Shown here in pieces: positions 19,806 to 29,500 of a stretch of DNA of 46,823 nt. The translations under genes and the position numbers were made by a program. The notes beneath the pieces were generated by a model, which was not told the origin of the DNA, did not search any database, and saw only the letters and a list, made by a program, of their open reading frames with translations. The stretch comes from an uncultured Collinsella sp. (GTDB taxonomy: Bacteria; Actinomycetota; Coriobacteriia; Coriobacteriales; Coriobacteriaceae). The stretch lies in NCBI GenBank assembly GCA_944321445.1, contig CALULJ010000015.1:1-46823 (forward strand), written 5' to 3'. Each line of letters starts with the position of its first letter. Position 1 is the first letter of the stretch.

Positions 19806-21038
19806 ATGCGTATTGCTTTTTTGGGCTCGTCTCGCGCGCGCCGCGCGGTGACGGCGGGCCTTCTTGTTGCCCTCGCGGGCGCTGCTTTGCCGGTGACGGC
19901 TCTTGCCACGCCCGAGTCGGAGCTCGCCGCCGCGCGTTCCCAGCTCGAGCAGATCGGCACGGAGTACCAGCAGCTCTCGAGCGATCTCGACACGCTGCGC
20001 GCCGAGCTTGAGACCACGGTCAAGCAGGTGGAGGAGACCTCCATCGAGCTCAAAGCCTCTCAGGCCGATTTGGCGCAGGTCGTGTCGAGCGGCTACAAGG
20101 ACGGCGGCCTCACGGTCGTCAAGCTCCTGTTCGGCTCCACGAACCTAAACGACATCGTTTCGGGCGTGTACTACCTGGGCAAGGTGTCCGACGCCAAGGC
20201 GGCTGCCATCGAGGAGGTCAAGGACCTGCAGGCGAGCCTCGAGGCTAAACAGGCCGAGCAGACTGCGGCGATGGACGACGCCGAACAGCGCCTGAATGAG
20301 CAGGCCGACAACCAGCAGCGCGCCATCGACCTCGTCAACTCCCTGGACGCCCAGGTGCGCGCCCAGCTGGAAACCGAGGCGCAGCAAAACGAAGCCATCG
20401 CGTCGGGCATCCAGTCGGCCGAAGACGGCGAGGCGGCGATGAGCGAGGTTGAGACGCAGCCTTCGACCACGCCCTCTACCGATCCCGCCCCCTCGTCAGG
20501 TGGCGAGACGACCGAGGAGTCCGCCGAGGAGCCCAGTGCCCCGTCCGAGCCTGACTCCCAGCCGAGCACGCCCTCTCGGCCCGAAACTCCCTCCGCTCCC
20601 ATCGAGGAGCCTGAAGAGGAGGAGCCCGCCGAGGAGCCCGACCAGACCCCGTCGGGCGGCGGTTCTACGACCGGCTCCAGCAGCGTGGGCGGCGCGGCCG
20701 TCTCCATCGCGCTGCAGTTTCAGGGCTATCCCTACACCTGGGGCGGCGCCTCGCCGGAAGAGGGCTTCGACTGCTCCGGCCTCGTTATGTATGCGTACGC
20801 ACAGCTGGGCTACAGCCTGCCGCACTCGTCGAGCATGCAGTTGTCCTACATCCAGAGTCACGGCCGCTTCACCACGGATAAGTCGCAGCTCCAGTACGGC
20901 GACCTCGTCTTCTTCCCGGGCCATGTGGCCTTCTACGTGGGCAACGGCAACGTCTATGGCGCGCGTCGTCCCGGCGTGGGCGCCAGCACCTGCTCGATGA
21001 GCTACTTCGGTACGTTCTTGGGCGGCGGCAACCTCTAA
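19806..21038 (+). CDS. Secreted coiled-coil NlpC/P60 peptidoglycan endopeptidase
   Basis: A 410-residue exported wall hydrolase. It has a signal peptide (arginine-rich start, hydrophobic core, ALATPE cleavage region near residue 33), a coiled-coil region (~35-205) like that of RipA/CwlO-type proteins, a Pro/Glu/Ser/Thr-rich linker (~216-296), and a C-terminal NlpC/P60 domain with catalytic Cys323 in FDCSGLVMYAY and His373 in FFPGHVAFYVG. Such enzymes cut stem peptides (often gamma-D-Glu to diamino acid bonds) and are gated by the coiled coil. GGAGGA (19791-19796) sets the start at 19806. It has its own terminators on both sides. It shares architecture, though not linker, with the gene at 23651. 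Confidence 0.86.
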   Translation: MRIAFLGSSRARRAVTAGLLVALAGAALPVTALATPESELAAARSQLEQIGTEYQQLSSDLDTLRAELETTVKQVEETSIELKASQADLAQVVSSGYKDGGLTVVKLLFGSTNLNDIVSGVYYLGKVSDAKAAAIEEVKDLQASLEAKQAEQTAAMDDAEQRLNEQADNQQRAIDLVNSLDAQVRAQLETEAQQNEAIASGIQSAEDGEAAMSEVETQPSTTPSTDPAPSSGGETTEESAEEPSAPSEPDSQPSTPSRPETPSAPIEEPEEEEPAEEPDQTPSGGGSTTGSSSVGGAAVSIALQFQGYPYTWGGASPEEGFDCSGLVMYAYAQLGYSLPHSSSMQLSYIQSHGRFTTDKSQLQYGDLVFFPGHVAFYVGNGNVYGARRPGVGASTCSMSYFGTFLGGGNL

Positions 21039-21062
21039 GAGGCCGCTTGATGGGAAATGCGC

Positions 21063-21096
21063 AGGGCGCGAGGGCATGCCTTCGCGCCCTTTTCTG
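21063..21096 (+). terminator. Intrinsic terminator
   Basis: AGGGCGCGAGG and CCTTCGCGCCCT pair around a short CATG-containing loop with a one-base bulge, followed by TTTTCTG. It ends the NlpC/P60 gene. Confidence 0.75.
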
Positions 21097-21130
21097 TGCG
21101 GACTCCCCATATGGAGTGCCGGTGAATCGG

Positions 21131-21159
21131 TTGGGGGCGCTTTGCGGTGGCGATAAAAT
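21131..21159 (+). promoter_or_regulatory. Promoter for ybaK-murJ
   Basis: TTGGGG (21131-21136), exactly 17 bases, and TAAAAT (21154-21159) lie 39 bases before the ybaK start. Likely the promoter of the two-gene unit. Confidence 0.55.
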
Positions 21160-21197
21160 GACCGAATGCACGTACTCGCCGCTACCGAGAAAGGACG

Positions 21198-21698
21198 ATG
21201 AGTCCGATTTCCGCCCCTCGCATCCAAAAGACGAACGCCATGCGCGAGCTCGATCGTGCCGGTGTGTCCTACACCGCGCGCACCTATGAGGTCGACGAAT
21301 CGGATTTGTCTGGCATCCACGTTGTCGAGCAGCTGGGGGAGGATCCGGATCGCGTCTTCAAGACGCTCGTCACGGTGGCGCCAACCGGCGGTCACGCCGT
21401 GTTCTGCATCCCGGTTAAGGAGAAACTCGACCTCAAGCGCGCCGCACGGGCGGTGGGGGAGAAGTCCCTTGCCATGCTCCATGTGCGCGATCTGGTCGAG
21501 ACGACGGGGTACCAGCGCGGTGGTTGTTCACCGATCGGCATGCGCAAGCGCTTTGCGACCGTGATCGACGAGACGTGCATCCTATTCGACACGATTATGG
21601 TTTCTGGCGGCAGACGTGGCCTGCAGCTGGAGGTTGCCGTTGACGACCTTTTAGCTGTGTGCGATGCGAAGGTCGCCGATATCTGCGAGAGGGCTTGA
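21198..21698 (+). CDS. ybaK: YbaK/EbsC-type Cys-tRNA(Pro) deacylase
   Basis: A 166-residue editing protein predicted to hydrolyse Cys-tRNA(Pro) produced in error by prolyl-tRNA synthetase. The family pattern is visible: an N-terminal helix, DPDRVFKTLVT with the conserved Lys, FCIPVKEKLDLKRAA, the catalytic-pocket region TGYQRGGCSPIG and a C-terminal GGRRGLQLEV strand. AAGGA is three bases before the ATG. It ends 3 bases before murJ, so the two should be co-transcribed, though no functional link is known. Confidence 0.9.
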   Translation: MSPISAPRIQKTNAMRELDRAGVSYTARTYEVDESDLSGIHVVEQLGEDPDRVFKTLVTVAPTGGHAVFCIPVKEKLDLKRAARAVGEKSLAMLHVRDLVETTGYQRGGCSPIGMRKRFATVIDETCILFDTIMVSGGRRGLQLEVAVDDLLAVCDAKVADICERA

Positions 21699-21701
21699 TC
21701 G

Positions 21702-23438
21702 ATGACAGACAGCTCGAAGAACACCGGGCGGCATTTCGCCGAACCCGCGCCGCGTACCCGAACGGGCAGTCAGGCGCCTGTGGTTCATGGCGACGCGCAC
21801 GCGGAGGAGGAGACCGCGCTCAAAGACACGCGCGCGACCGAGGCGCGAGCCGAGAAGTCGTCCAACATGGTGAGCGCGCTCATCATCGTGAGCCGCATCA
21901 CCGGTTTCATGCGCACGTTCATGCAGGCGTGGGCCATCGGCGCGACCATGCTCGCGAGCTGCTACACCATTGCCGACCAGCTGCCGAACGTCCTGTACGA
22001 GCTCGTCATGGGCGGCATGCTCATCACGTCGTTCCTCCCGGTCTATATCAAAGTGAAAGGCGAGCGGGGCTCCCAGGCGGCGAGCGACTACGCGTCCAAC
22101 CTGCTCTCGTTCGTCATGTTCGCCATGATCATTCTGGCTATTTTGGGCTTTGTCTTCGCGGCGCCTGTCGTGTGGACGCAGTCGGCGGGAGCTACCGAAA
22201 GCTTCGACTTCGACCTCACCGTCTGGCTGTTCCGCTGCTTCTCGGTCGAGATCGTGCTCTACGCGCTGTCGTCGATCTTCTCGGGTGTCCTTAACGCCGA
22301 ACGCGACTACCTGTGGAGCAACATCGCGCCCATCCTCAACAACTTCGTGATCATCACTGCGTTTTTGCTGTTCGGGCTTGCCACGCAAAACGGCATCCTC
22401 GACACGCGCCAGGCGATCATCATCCTCGCTATCGGCAACCCGCTCGGCGTTGCCATGCAGGTGCTCGTGCAGGTTCCCGCGCTGCGCCGTCACGGCATCC
22501 GCCTGCGTCCGCGCATCAACTTCCACGACCCCTACCTGCGCAATACACTGTCCATCGGCCTGCCCACGCTCGTGGTCACGCTGGTTGCCTATCCCACCAA
22601 TGCGGTCATGTCGAGCTGCAACCTCTCGGTGACCGAGATTGGCCCGGCCGTCGCCTACTACGCGCGCGTGTGGTATGTGCTGCCGTTCTCCGTCTTCGCG
22701 ATTCCGCTGTCTACCACGATGTTCACGGAGCTTTCGTCTTATGTGACGCAGGGAAAGATGAAGGCGTTCGTGACGAGCTTCACATCGGGCATGCGCAAGA
22801 TCCTCTTCACGCTCATTCCCTTCGTGCTGTTCTTCGCGGTGTTCTCGCCGTGCCTCATCGCCGTGATCGCAAGCGGCAGCTTCACGACCGAATCCATCAG
22901 CCTCACGGCGGGCTACCTGGCGGTGCTCGCGCTCACGCTACCTTGGTACGGCCTGTCGAGCTACCTGCAAAAGGCGTGCTCCTCACTTCTGAGCATGAAG
23001 TTCTACATGGTGGCGACCTGTTTCGCCGCGGTCGTGCAGATCGTGGTGTGTCTGGTGTTCACCCCGCTGTACGGCATCTACGTGGTGCCCTTCAGCTCGA
23101 TGCTCTATTACGGCGTCATCGACATCGGCGTGCTCATTCAGCTACGCGGCCGTTTGGGACGGCTGGGTCTCAAGTCCGTTGCGGCGTCCGTGCTGCGCGC
23201 GCTCGCCTTCGGTGCCGCCGGCTCGCTTGCGGGCTGGCTCATCGTGCAGGGCGTCACGGCGGCGTTCGGCCCGTGCGTCGGCCTGGTGCGCGGCCTGCTG
23301 TACGCCATGGCGGGCGGTTTCCCTGCGCTGGCGGTGACCTTCGGCGGAGCCACGCTGCTGGGCATGTCCGATGCCCCATTCTTCGATTCCATCTTCCGCC
23401 GGCTCATCCCCGCGCGCCTGCTGCGTGCCCGCCGGTAA
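21702..23438 (+). CDS. murJ: MurJ-family lipid II flippase
   Basis: A 578-residue polytopic protein of the MOP/MVF superfamily, predicted to flip lipid II across the membrane for peptidoglycan assembly. After a ~50-residue polar N-terminal tail rich in charged residues, about 14 transmembrane helices follow; characteristic segments are NMVSALIIVSRITGFMRT, IADQLPNVLYELVMGG, FSGVLNAERDY and LSIGLPTLVVTLVAYPTN. The extended charged N-terminus is longer than in E. coli MurJ. GAGAGGG in the end of ybaK provides the ribosome site. It lies in a cell-wall neighbourhood with hydrolases and a ligase. Confidence 0.88.
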   Translation: MTDSSKNTGRHFAEPAPRTRTGSQAPVVHGDAHAEEETALKDTRATEARAEKSSNMVSALIIVSRITGFMRTFMQAWAIGATMLASCYTIADQLPNVLYELVMGGMLITSFLPVYIKVKGERGSQAASDYASNLLSFVMFAMIILAILGFVFAAPVVWTQSAGATESFDFDLTVWLFRCFSVEIVLYALSSIFSGVLNAERDYLWSNIAPILNNFVIITAFLLFGLATQNGILDTRQAIIILAIGNPLGVAMQVLVQVPALRRHGIRLRPRINFHDPYLRNTLSIGLPTLVVTLVAYPTNAVMSSCNLSVTEIGPAVAYYARVWYVLPFSVFAIPLSTTMFTELSSYVTQGKMKAFVTSFTSGMRKILFTLIPFVLFFAVFSPCLIAVIASGSFTTESISLTAGYLAVLALTLPWYGLSSYLQKACSSLLSMKFYMVATCFAAVVQIVVCLVFTPLYGIYVVPFSSMLYYGVIDIGVLIQLRGRLGRLGLKSVAASVLRALAFGAAGSLAGWLIVQGVTAAFGPCVGLVRGLLYAMAGGFPALAVTFGGATLLGMSDAPFFDSIFRRLIPARLLRARR

Positions 23439-23604
23439 CGCCGGCTCCGTTCGCCCTCTACAACCGACAGTCTTCGCGGCGTTCCGCTCTCTGAGAGGGC
23501 GGGGCGCCGTTCGGTTTGAGCGGTTACTGCGTGAACGGATTCGTCGCAACGAGACGTCCACATTGATGTGCGGGTTGTGCAAGTCGGGCCGAGCGGGCTG
23601 CATC

Positions 23605-23613
23605 TGCTAGAAT
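23605..23613 (+). promoter_or_regulatory. Extended -10 promoter of the second NlpC/P60 gene
   Basis: TGCTAGAAT is an extended -10 element (TGn + TAGAAT) 38 bases before the start codon; the -35 region is poor, as is usual for this promoter type. A second possible -10, TATACT, lies at 23625-23630. The rest of the 212-bp gap after murJ holds only a loose GCCCTCT/AGAGGGC dyad. Confidence 0.45.
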
Positions 23614-23650
23614 TGGCAGAACCGTATACTCTTATGGAGTAGGAGACGAC

Positions 23651-25033
23651 ATGCAGCTTAAACGTAGGATCTCTTGGAAAGCGGTCCCGTGTGCGCTTCT
23701 CGTGGGCGCACTGTCTTTTTCGCCCGCCGTTCCCGCTGTCGCGTTCGCCGAGACGGGGGATACCGCCGCGATCCAGTCTGAGCTCGATGCCGCGCGTACG
23801 CGCCTGAAGGAACTCACGAAGCAGCTCGAGATTGCCCAGGCGACGGTCTTTGAGACCTCCGATCAGCTCGACGAGACGAAGGCCGAGATCGAGCAGCTGA
23901 AGGCCGATATCGCCGCCAAGGAAGCCGAGCTCTCCCAGGCTCAGGCCGAGCTTTCGGATAACGTGGTTTCCAGCTACAAGAAGGGCAACGCCTCCATCGT
24001 CGAGATGCTGCTTTCCTCGCAGACCTTCAGCGAGCTCACCTCGCGCGTGTTCTATGCGAACAAGGTCTCTGCGATCTATAACGATCAGATCGAAAGCGTT
24101 AACAACCTCATCGGCAGCCTGAACGAGCAGAAGGCGTCGCTCAGCGAGAACGAGCAGCAGCTCGAGACGCTGCTGGGCGAGCAGAAGACCGCACAGGCGA
24201 GCCTCTCTTCGTCCACGGCCGAGACCCAGTCCTATGTCGACGGCCTGTCCGATGACCTCAAGGCTGCTCTTGAGGCCGAGCGCGCCGCCGAGGCGGAGCG
24301 CCAGCGCCAGGAGGCCGAGGCCCTTGCTGCCCAGCAGCAGGCCGAGTACGAAAGCCAGCAGCAGTCCGGCGGCTCGCAGCAGGGCGGCCAGGATGCCAGC
24401 AACGATGATGACGGCGCTGCTGACAATGGCTCTGGCAACACGGGCGGCTCGTCTTCCTCGAATGGCGCCTCCACCTCTAACGGCGGTTCGAGCAGCTCTG
24501 GCGGATCGTCCAGCGGCGGTTCCAGCTCTTCGGACGGCTCCCATTCCTCGGGCGGCTCCAGCTCGGGCGGTAGCTCTTCTGGCGGTTCGTCCTCCTCAGG
24601 TGGCTCCAGCTCCTCGGGCGGTAGTTCCTCCTCTTCGGGCAGCAGCAGCCTGAGCTTCTCCACGCGCCAAGCCATCGTGAGCGCCGCGCGCACCCAGCTG
24701 GGTGTCTCCTACATCTTGGGCGCCTGCAACCCGGGTGTCGCCATGGACTGCTCCGGCCTCACGAGCTATGCCTACGGTTGCGTGGGCATCAGCATCCCGC
24801 ATCAGTCCGGCAGGCAGTACAACATGGTCAAGGCCGCAGGCAACCTCAAGCTCAACCCGAGTTCCTATGAGGTCGGCGACCTGGTGTTCTACGCTTCCGG
24901 TGGCAGGATCTACCACGTCGCGCTCTACATCGGCGGCGGCAACGTCATCCACGCGAATGGATACGGCTCCGGCGTCGTCATCACGAGCGTCTACCTCGAC
25001 GGCACGCCCGTCGGCGGCGGCGCTCCGGTGTAA
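23651..25033 (+). CDS. Secreted coiled-coil NlpC/P60 hydrolase with Ser/Gly linker
   Basis: A 460-residue exported enzyme. It has a signal peptide with AVAFAETG near residues 29-36, a long coiled coil (~38-230) rich in Ala, Glu and Gln, then a ~95-residue linker made almost only of Ser and Gly (~238-334), and a C-terminal NlpC/P60 domain with Cys367 in AMDCSGLTSYAYG and His422 in IYHVALYIG. The coiled coil and hydrolase plan matches PcsB/RipA-like cell-separation enzymes. The Ser/Gly tract is encoded by repetitive codons and may vary in length by slippage. AGGAGA precedes the ATG. The next gene encodes a wall-bridge ligase. Confidence 0.86.
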   Translation: MQLKRRISWKAVPCALLVGALSFSPAVPAVAFAETGDTAAIQSELDAARTRLKELTKQLEIAQATVFETSDQLDETKAEIEQLKADIAAKEAELSQAQAELSDNVVSSYKKGNASIVEMLLSSQTFSELTSRVFYANKVSAIYNDQIESVNNLIGSLNEQKASLSENEQQLETLLGEQKTAQASLSSSTAETQSYVDGLSDDLKAALEAERAAEAERQRQEAEALAAQQQAEYESQQQSGGSQQGGQDASNDDDGAADNGSGNTGGSSSSNGASTSNGGSSSSGGSSSGGSSSSDGSHSSGGSSSGGSSSGGSSSSGGSSSSGGSSSSSGSSSLSFSTRQAIVSAARTQLGVSYILGACNPGVAMDCSGLTSYAYGCVGISIPHQSGRQYNMVKAAGNLKLNPSSYEVGDLVFYASGGRIYHVALYIGGGNVIHANGYGSGVVITSVYLDGTPVGGGAPV

Positions 25034-25094
25034 GCGCCAAGAAGAAATAGCGCGCCTGCTTCCTGCGGGCGCATAACCGCGTGCTCGGTTTCGC

Positions 25095-25119
25095 CATGGG
25101 CGGGCCGGGCGCGCCCATG
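25095..25119 (+). other. Hairpin directly upstream of the ATP-grasp ribosome site
   Basis: CATGGGCG/CGCCCATG form an 8-bp stem around a nine-base GC loop, ending two bases before the GAAGGG ribosome site at 25121-25126. It has no T-tract, so it may be a leader structure rather than a terminator. Confidence 0.4.
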
Positions 25120-25130
25120 TGAAGGGATGT

Positions 25131-26408
25131 ATGGGTATGGACATGGTGCTGAAGGACGAGCGCGAGGTCGCCGAACGTCTTGTTCCGGTGATCCTGGGCG
25201 CCGACATCCTGGGCTATTCCTATGTTCGCTGCTTCCATGAGACCTATGGGATCAACTCCATCGTGTTGGCCTCCATGAACGTCAAGGCGACCTCGAGCAG
25301 CCGGTTTTGCGATTATCGCATCGTCGAAGGCGTGGACGATGACGAGCGCCTCATGGCGTATCTGGAGAAGCTCGGCCGCGAGCTTGTCCAGCAGAACAAG
25401 GTCGGCTTGCTCGTGGGGTCGGGCGACTGGTATGCGCGCATCCTGTCCCGCAACAAGGAGCATCTGAGCCAGTGGTTCGTCGTGCCCTACATCGATTTCG
25501 ATCTGCTCGATCGCCTGACGCAGAAGGAGTACTTCTACAGCCTGTGCGAGAAGCTGGATATTCCCTATCCCCGCACGTGGACCTTTGACTGTGCGGATTC
25601 GAACGAGACCATCGACGTCAACGCGTTCACCTATCCGCTCATCGCCAAGCCGTCGAACTCGGCGCGCTACCACTACGCCGAGTTCCCGGGCAAGAAGAAA
25701 ATCTTCGAGATCTACGAGCCCGCAGAGCTGCAGCGCGTCTTCGATGAACTCAAGAAGTCGTGCTACGACCGCGAGCTTATCGTCCAGGAGTTCATTCCCG
25801 GCCCGGACGACGGCCTGCGCAGCATCACGGTGTTCATGGACGAGCACAGCGAGCCGGTTATGACCTGCTCGGGTCGCGTGGTGCTCCAGGATCACGCTCC
25901 CACCGCCATCGGCAATCCGGTATGCATCATGTCCGACCGCATCGATGGGGCTATCGAGGACGCCTGTCGCATGCTCAAGCACGAGGGATACCGCGGCTTC
26001 GCCAACTTCGATGTCAAGTACGATTCGCGCGACGGCGTCTACAAGTTCTTTGAGGTCAACACGCGTCCGGGTCGCAACACGTTTTATGTGAACCTTGCCG
26101 GCTCGAACTTTGTTCGCCTGCTGGTGGAGGATTTCGTGATGCATCGCAAGCTCGAGCGCCAGGACGCGACCGGTCGCTTCCTGTACGCATGCGTTCCCGC
26201 GTATGTGGTCAAGCGCTCGGTGGAGGACCCTGCGCTGCGCGCCGAGGTGCTCAAGATGTATAAGGAGGGCCTGGCGTCGTTCCCGCTGTTCTACAAAGCC
26301 GACAGCCTGGCGCATCGCTTCTGGGCGACGCTCACGTATTACAATCAGATCCCCAAGTTCAAGCGCTACTACTGGGATACGGGCGGCAAACAGGTCGATA
26401 CCCTGTAG
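25131..26408 (+). CDS. ATP-grasp ligase resembling D-aspartate ligase
   Basis: A 425-residue cytosolic ATP-grasp enzyme. The N-terminal LVPVILGADILGYSYVRCFHETYG and the block FVVPYIDFDLLDRLTQKEYFYSLCEKLDIPYPRT recall the Enterococcus faecium D-aspartate ligase Asl(fm). The ATP-grasp core has PLIAKPSN, a VQEFIPGPDD lid and the metal site FFEVNTRPGRN. It would activate the beta-carboxyl of D-Asp and attach it to the diamino acid of the peptidoglycan precursor, giving D-Asp cross-bridges, which fits the D-Asp-containing walls reported in Coriobacteriia (from memory). The acceptor and D-amino acid are inferences. ATG 25131 follows GAAGGG by four bases; ATG 25137 is a close alternative. Confidence 0.75.
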   Translation: MGMDMVLKDEREVAERLVPVILGADILGYSYVRCFHETYGINSIVLASMNVKATSSSRFCDYRIVEGVDDDERLMAYLEKLGRELVQQNKVGLLVGSGDWYARILSRNKEHLSQWFVVPYIDFDLLDRLTQKEYFYSLCEKLDIPYPRTWTFDCADSNETIDVNAFTYPLIAKPSNSARYHYAEFPGKKKIFEIYEPAELQRVFDELKKSCYDRELIVQEFIPGPDDGLRSITVFMDEHSEPVMTCSGRVVLQDHAPTAIGNPVCIMSDRIDGAIEDACRMLKHEGYRGFANFDVKYDSRDGVYKFFEVNTRPGRNTFYVNLAGSNFVRLLVEDFVMHRKLERQDATGRFLYACVPAYVVKRSVEDPALRAEVLKMYKEGLASFPLFYKADSLAHRFWATLTYYNQIPKFKRYYWDTGGKQVDTL

Positions 26409-26435
26409 GCGTTTCCGATACTGAACGTGCTCTCA

Positions 26436-26474
26436 ATCGGCCCGCGCGGCGCTTCTACCGCTGCGTGGGCCGAT
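26436..26474 (+). terminator. Terminator-like hairpin after the ATP-grasp gene
   Basis: A 12-bp stem (26436-26447 with 26463-26474, one G-U pair) lies 28 bases after the stop. No T-tract directly follows, so it may be a weak terminator. Confidence 0.5.
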
Positions 26475-26517
26475 GTGTCCGTAGAGGGGGTTTCTTTTCC
26501 GATTGATGCGCCCGCTG

Positions 26518-26526
26518 TGCTACATT
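26518..26526 (+). promoter_or_regulatory. Extended -10 promoter of the GH25 gene
   Basis: TGCTACATT (TGn + TACATT) stands 37 bases before the chosen start codon. It closely resembles the extended -10 before the gene at 23651. Confidence 0.45.
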
Positions 26527-26562
26527 GGCAACGATGTGCGTCGATTATGAGGAGGGATGCCC

Positions 26563-29500
26563 ATGGTGAGATTGCGCGCTGCAGCGACCGTGATGCTGTC
26601 CGCCTTGCTGACGGTTGCGCCGGTGTGTGCGCCAGCAGCATTTGCGGAAGATGTCGCTGCAGGTCAGGAGCAACTTGTCGACGCGTTGAGCGTTGAGGTT
26701 ACCGACGAGCCTGTTGTGGAAGGTGTCGAGGCCGAACCCGTTGAGGACGATGCGGTCCTCGAGGAGCATGATGCGCTCGCGGTAGAAGATGACGTTATCG
26801 AGGAAGACGAGGGGTCTGCACCTACCGATCCTGTCACTGGCGACGAGGCTGTCGATGCGTCCGAGGTGGAAGCCCCGGCGGAAGAAACCGAAGAGGACGC
26901 TGCCGAATTCGTGGCAGTGAACTCTTGGCGCTATGCGGACGGCGTGCTCGTGGAGGACGCCGCCGGTGCCAAGACCGTCTTTTCGGTCGATGCGCTCGCC
27001 CTTCCCGAGGGTGCGACGGCTCGCGGCATCGATGTGAGCGAGGCGAACGGCGAGATCGATTGGGACGCCGTCGCTGAGGCGGGCGTCGATTTCGCGATTA
27101 TCCGCATGGGTTCTATGCAGGACGGCGTGTGGGTCGCGGACGCCCAGTGGGAGCGCAACGTCGCCGAGTGCGAACGTGTGGGCATCGCCTGGGGCGCGTA
27201 CGTGTACGGTCTTGCCCGGGATGCCGAGCAGGCAACCGTTGAGGCCGAGCAAGCCATTTCTGCTCTCGGAGGGTATAGCCCTGACCTCCCTGTCTTCTAC
27301 GATCTAGAGGACGAAACGCTTCCCGAAGGCGTGCTCGACGAGCTCGCGCAAGCCTTCTGCAGCGCAGTGGACGAGGCGGGTTACCAGGCGGGCGTGTACG
27401 CCCCGGCCGATTGGTGGGGGAGCCGTCTGACCGACGAGGTCGCGCAGACCTGGTGCGCTTGGGTCGCCGATTACACGGGCGCCGAGCGCGCTTCCGAGGC
27501 CGTGCGCGCGCAGCAGTTCACTGCTGCCGGCGAGGTTCCCGGCGTGACCGGGCAGGTCGGTTTGTCCTTCTGGTACGGTGACCCGTTCGAGGCCATCGAA
27601 CTTGCGGCGACCGCCGATGTCGATGAGCTTGCGCAAACGTATGCCGATGAGATTCCCGACGGCGTGTACGCCATCGTGGGCAACGATGCCGGTCGCAAGG
27701 TGCTCGATGTCGCGGCGGGATCTTCCGCCAACGGCGCCAATGTTCAGATTTACGCATCGAACGCGACGAACGCCCAGCGCTGGCGCGTCAGCCATGACGA
27801 AAACGGGTTCCTTACCATCACGTGCGTGGGTTCGGGCAAGGTGCTCGACGTCAACGCCGGCAAGGCCAAGGCGGGCACGAACGTCCAGCAATACCAGAGC
27901 AATGGTACGCGCGCCCAGAAATGGGTCGCTGTTCCCGTGGGCGATACGTACAAGCTCATGTCCGCTCTGGGCGAGTCGCTGGTGCTCGATGTTTCCGCCG
28001 GTTCGACCGCCAACGGGGCAAACATTCAAATCTATACCGACAACGGCACCGCGGCGCAGCGTTTCCGCTTCGTATCCGCCGAACCCACTGTTGAGGCGAG
28101 CGGTGACAGCATGCCCGCCGGCTGGTTCGTGCTCGAGCCCGCATCGGCTGCCGGTTTTGCGGTCGATGTTGCCTCCGCGTCCAACAACAACGGCGCCAAC
28201 GTGCAGCTGTACAAGGCGAACGGCACGATGGCCCAGATGTACACCTTCGAGAGCGTGGACGGGTTCTACCAGATTCGCGCAGCCCATTCGGGCAAGGTGC
28301 TCGATGTCGATTCCGGCGATGTGGTGCCGGGCGCCAACGTGCAGCAGTGGGACAGCAACGCCACGAACCGCAACGCGCAGTTCGCGGCCATCGACAACGG
28401 TGACGGCACCTGGAGTTTCGTGAACCGTGCGAACGGTCTCGCCTTGACGGCCATGGGGTCGTCCAACTGCGCAAACGTTGCCGTGACGACCTACGGCCCC
28501 ACGGCGGCGCAGCGCTTTACCCTGAAAGCGGTCGACCACTTGATCGCCGAGGGCATCTACAACCTGTCCATGGCTTCGTCTACCAAGTACGTCATCGACG
28601 TCGCGTCCGCCTCGTGCGCCGACAGCGCCCAGATTCAGCTTTACGAGTCGAACGGCACGTTCGCCCAGCGCTGGCGCATCGACGAGGTCGATGGCAAGGA
28701 CAACACCTATACCATCGAGTCGCTCAACTCCGGTAAGCGCTTGGCCGCCACGGGCGCGAGCTCCATCGGCCAGCGCGACCCGTCGAACGACATCTCCCAG
28801 CAGTGGGTGCCCACGATTTCCAAGGGAGCCGTTGTTTTCGAGAGCGCCGCGTACGAGGACCGCGTCATCGCTGCGGCCGCCATCGGCAACAGCCAGAAGC
28901 TCGGCCTTGTGGCGTCCAACGCCTCCGGCCTCTGCTCGTTCAAGCTCACAAGCTCGAACGACACCATTCCCAACGGTTCGTACTTCATCCGCATGGCGTC
29001 TGCTCCCGGCACCGTGCTCGATGTCGCCTCCGGTTCCACCGCTAACGGCGCGAACGTCCAGGTGTACGCCAAGAACAATTCGCTGGCGCAGAAGTGGGAC
29101 ATCACGCGCAACTCGGACGGCACCTACACGATCCTGAGCGCGGTGAGTGGCAAGGCGCTCGACGTCCAGGGCGGCTCCGCCTCCTCGGGTACGAACGTCC
29201 AGCAGTACACCAAGAACGGCTCGGCTGCGCAGAAGTGGCGCATCACCTACAGCGGCGGCGGCTTCAAGATCACCTCGGCGCTCTCCTCCAAGTTGGTCCT
29301 GGACGTCAACGGCGGCTCGTCGGCCAACTTCTCGAACGTTCAAATCTACACGGACAACGGCAGCCGCGGCGGTCAGCGCTTCACGTTCGAGAAGACCTCG
29401 TATACGCCGGTGTATCGCGGCTGGCAGAACCCCAAGCAGTACTACCAGGTCTCCAACGTGTCTGTGACCATCCCGCATCAGGGACAGGGCATCTTCGGCT

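Noticed and set aside
24364-24650. Tandem DNA repeat array
   Set aside because: It is the in-frame Ser/Gly linker of the NlpC/P60 protein, low-complexity coding sequence and not a separate element.
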